From NCBI RefSeq assembly GCF_024733565.1, contig NZ_JANIOC010000002.1, positions 1 through 62,970 of the forward strand: DNA of 62,970 bases, given 5' to 3'. The DNA is from Rossellomorea sp. SC111 (GTDB lineage Bacteria; Bacillota; Bacilli; Bacillales; Bacillaceae_B). Positions within the stretch are counted from its first letter, which is position 1; each line of letters opens with the position of its first letter. The notes under the pieces are model-generated. The model had not been told where the DNA came from. It saw only the letters and a program-made list of their open reading frames with translations, and did not search any database. Positions 61,114-62,970 of the stretch are shown piece after piece. The position numbers and the translations under genes were made by a program.

Positions 61114-62715
61114 TTACGCCTTCATGGCAGCCTTCATTTCCAGGAATTCATCGTAGGTTGTTTCTTTATCGATGACACCATCTTCGGTGATTTCGATAAT
61201 GCGGTTTGCGATCGTGTGAATGAACTGATGGTCATGGGATGCGAAAATCATCGCCCCTTTGAAGTTGATCAATCCATTATTTAATGCCGTGATGGATTCC
61301 AAGTCCAAGTGGTTGGTAGGTTCATCAAGTAGAAGAACGTTGGACCCACTAAGCATCATCTTGGATAACATACAGCGAACTTTCTCCCCTCCGGAAAGGA
61401 CACTCGGTTTCTTCAATACTTCTTCCCCTGAGAAAAGCATGCGACCCAAGAATCCGCGAAGGAATGTTTCACTCTCATCTTCCGGTGAGTATTGGCGTAA
61501 CCAGTCCACCAGGGAAGGTTCATTTCCTTCAAAGTACTTTGAGTTTTCATTTGGGAAGTAAGCCTGGGATGTCGTAACGCCCCATTTAAATGTGCCGCTA
61601 TCAGGTTCCATTTCTCCTGCAAGGATTTTGAAAAGAGTGGTCTTGGCAATTTCGTTTGCTCCGACAAGTGCGATCTTGTCTTCTTTATTCAGGATAAATG
61701 AAACATTGTTTAAGACCTTTACTCCATCAACCGTTTTTGTAAGACCTTCAACACGCAGGACATCGTTTCCGATTTCACGCTCGGGCTTGAATTGTACGTA
61801 TGGATACCGACGTGAGCTTGGCTTGATGTCATCCAATGAAATTTTCTCCAACGATTTTTTACGGGAAGTGGCTTGTTTCGATTTAGATGCATTTGCACTG
61901 AACCGGGCAACGAATGCCTGAAGCTCTTTGATCTTTTCTTCCTTCTTCTTATTCTGATCCTGAGCCATTTTCAGTGCTAATTGACTGGACTCATACCAGA
62001 AATCATAGTTCCCGACATACACTTGGATTTTTCCAAAGTCAAGGTCGGCAATATGTGTACATACTTTGTTTAAGAAGTGACGGTCATGTGATACAACGAT
62101 GACTGTGTTCTCGAAATTGATCAAGAAGTCTTCTAACCACTGAATCGCTTGGATGTCCAAGTGGTTGGTAGGCTCATCGAGTAAAAGTACATCCGGCTTG
62201 CCGAATAGTGCTTGTGCCAATAGTACTTTAACTTTTTCTCCACCTGTCAGTTCGGACATTTGTTTCGTGTGAAGGTCTTCGTTGATTCCTAAGCCTTTTA
62301 GTAGGATGGCGGCTTCCGATTCAGCTTCCCAACCGTTAAGCTCTGCGAATTCACCCTCTAATTCTGCCGCTCTCATGCCGTCTTCATCAGAGAAATCTTC
62401 TTTCATGTAGATGGCATCTTTTTCCTGCATGACTTCATATAAACGGGTATGCCCCATTATGACAACTTTCAGTACTTCATATTCTTCATATTCGAAGTGA
62501 TCCTGCTTTAAGACAGCAAGTCGTTCTCCCGACCCCATGGATACGTGGCCGGTCTGCGCTTCGATTTCTCCTGAAAGAATCTTTAAAAATGTTGATTTAC
62601 CAGCACCGTTTGCTCCGATAAGTCCGTAGCAATTCCCTGGATTAAACTTTATATTCACGTCTTCGAATAACTTTCTATCTCCGAAACGTAAGCTTACATC
62701 TGATACCTGAATCAT
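61114..62715 (-). CDS. ABC-F family ATPase (YkpA/YbiT-like translation factor)
   Basis: 533 residues, no membrane segment, two ABC domains. First: Walker A GANGAGKS (35-42), signature LTGGEKVKVLLAQAL, Walker B VLLLDEPTNHLD. Then the ABC-F interdomain linker (charged helices about 240-305). Second: signature LSGGEKVRCMLSKMM and Walker B LLLDEPTNHLDL are standard, but Walker A reads GANEIAKTT (352-360), lacking the Gly before the Lys and the usual NG. ABC-F proteins act on the ribosome E/P site. An extended -10 TGTTATAAT lies about 30 bp upstream of the AGGAGG-preceded start. Confidence 0.9.
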   Translation of the reverse strand: MIQVSDVSLRFGDRKLFEDVNIKFNPGNCYGLIGANGAGKSTFLKILSGEIEAQTGHVSMGSGERLAVLKQDHFEYEEYEVLKVVIMGHTRLYEVMQEKDAIYMKEDFSDEDGMRAAELEGEFAELNGWEAESEAAILLKGLGINEDLHTKQMSELTGGEKVKVLLAQALFGKPDVLLLDEPTNHLDIQAIQWLEDFLINFENTVIVVSHDRHFLNKVCTHIADLDFGKIQVYVGNYDFWYESSQLALKMAQDQNKKKEEKIKELQAFVARFSANASKSKQATSRKKSLEKISLDDIKPSSRRYPYVQFKPEREIGNDVLRVEGLTKTVDGVKVLNNVSFILNKEDKIALVGANEIAKTTLFKILAGEMEPDSGTFKWGVTTSQAYFPNENSKYFEGNEPSLVDWLRQYSPEDESETFLRGFLGRMLFSGEEVLKKPSVLSGGEKVRCMLSKMMLSGSNVLLLDEPTNHLDLESITALNNGLINFKGAMIFASHDHQFIHTIANRIIEITEDGVIDKETTYDEFLEMKAAMKA

Positions 62716-62898
62716 ATGTGAAAAACCTCCTAATACTCAATCTAAAAGATTATAACACGCAAGTATGCTAAAAAGATAGAGTGTTAAGAGGAACAATGAT
62801 AAATTTACGGGGTATTTACATAAGTGAAGATAGGATTTGAAGAAGAATAAAAGGCAACATAGTATATTATTTATTACCAAGTGATTTTTGGCTCATTT
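62716..62898 (-). promoter_or_regulatory. Upstream region of the ABC-F gene
   Basis: About 180 bp with no gene. On the minus strand TGTTATAAT (extended -10) lies about 30-35 bp before the start codon; no good -35. Nothing else is recognised up to the palindrome. Confidence 0.45.
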
Positions 62899-62962
62899 CC
62901 CCAAGTGACACAAAGGCCCGGGCAAAAATGCATTTTTGCCCGGGCCTTTGTGTCACTTGGGG
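62899..62962. repeat. Perfect 64-bp palindrome at the window's right edge
   Basis: Two 32-bp arms with no spacer, centred on ATGCAT at 62928-62933; every one of the 32 pairs matches (checked base by base). Half-arm: CCCCAAGTGACACAAAGGCC followed by CGGGCAAAAATG. It is 8 bp from the end of the sequence. It is either a genuine large hairpin (bidirectional terminator or element end) or a fold-back assembly artefact. Confidence 0.9.
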
Positions 62963-62970
62963 TCCTTTAA

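Overview
The window is chromosomal DNA from an endospore-forming member of the Bacillaceae (Bacillus or a Rossellomorea-like relative; inferred). Evidence: two complete gerA-type germination operons, a short gamma-type small acid-soluble spore protein, an Sda-like checkpoint peptide, an RsbR paralogue, a CspB almost identical to the Bacillus protein, purine-rich AGGAGG ribosome-binding sites, frequent TTG/GTG starts and compact genes separated by strong intrinsic terminators. No rRNA, tRNA, CRISPR array or prophage was seen. The window opens inside an IS3-family transposase and closes on a perfect 64-bp palindrome. Both are typical places for an assembly contig to break, so it may be a whole contig.

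Layout. 1-700: IS3 end and palindromic repeats. 0.8-5.4 kb: tandem acetyltransferase, DUF3900-like protein, cation diffusion facilitator, YvbH-like PH protein and a CoA-type NUDIX hydrolase. 5.4-6.4 kb: repeat and decayed DNA. 6.4-14.6 kb: lipoprotein, DinB-like protein, CspB, 14-TM drug exporter, BCCT osmoprotectant transporter, peptidase E and an AI-2E-family exporter. 14.7-18.6 kb: first germinant receptor operon (A-B-C). 18.6-20 kb: TetR-controlled pair of SMR transporters with a clear operator. 20-26.8 kb: small genes, Pth2, an RsbR-like STAS protein, YjbQ, a 2H phosphoesterase and PxpA. 26.8-27.5 kb: candidate small RNA and a nested repeat. 27.5-30.7 kb: ArlRS-like two-component system and an Hsp20-like coat protein. 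31.3-35.4 kb: odhAB. 35.5-41.9 kb: Sda-like peptide, acyl-CoA ligase, tandem cyclotransferase, DedA and another acetyltransferase. 42-44.8 kb: MoxR-type ATPase with its VWA partner. 45-52 kb: Na+/H+ antiporter, TelA/XpaC pair, penicillin-binding carboxypeptidase, YidC and a cupredoxin. 52.3-56.1 kb: second germinant receptor operon on the minus strand. 56.2-62.7 kb: small stress/spore genes, YtcJ-like amidohydrolase, RecQ and an ABC-F ATPase.

Together the genes point to a soil or marine spore-former: germinant sensing (two receptors), spore and sigma-B stress functions, osmotic and ion homeostasis (OpuD-like, NhaP-like, CDF), drug efflux (DHA2, SMR pair) and central metabolism (OdhAB). Several real small genes (about 22-45 codons) lie between the annotated ones: SASP, Sda-like, a leader peptide in the germination operon, and hydrophilic or single-TM peptides. 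No complete, clearly new multi-gene system is evident. The best candidates for new biology are the orphan RNA at about 27.0-27.16 kb, the palindrome at the right edge, the leader peptide before the first ger operon, and the KNG box in the carboxypeptidase.
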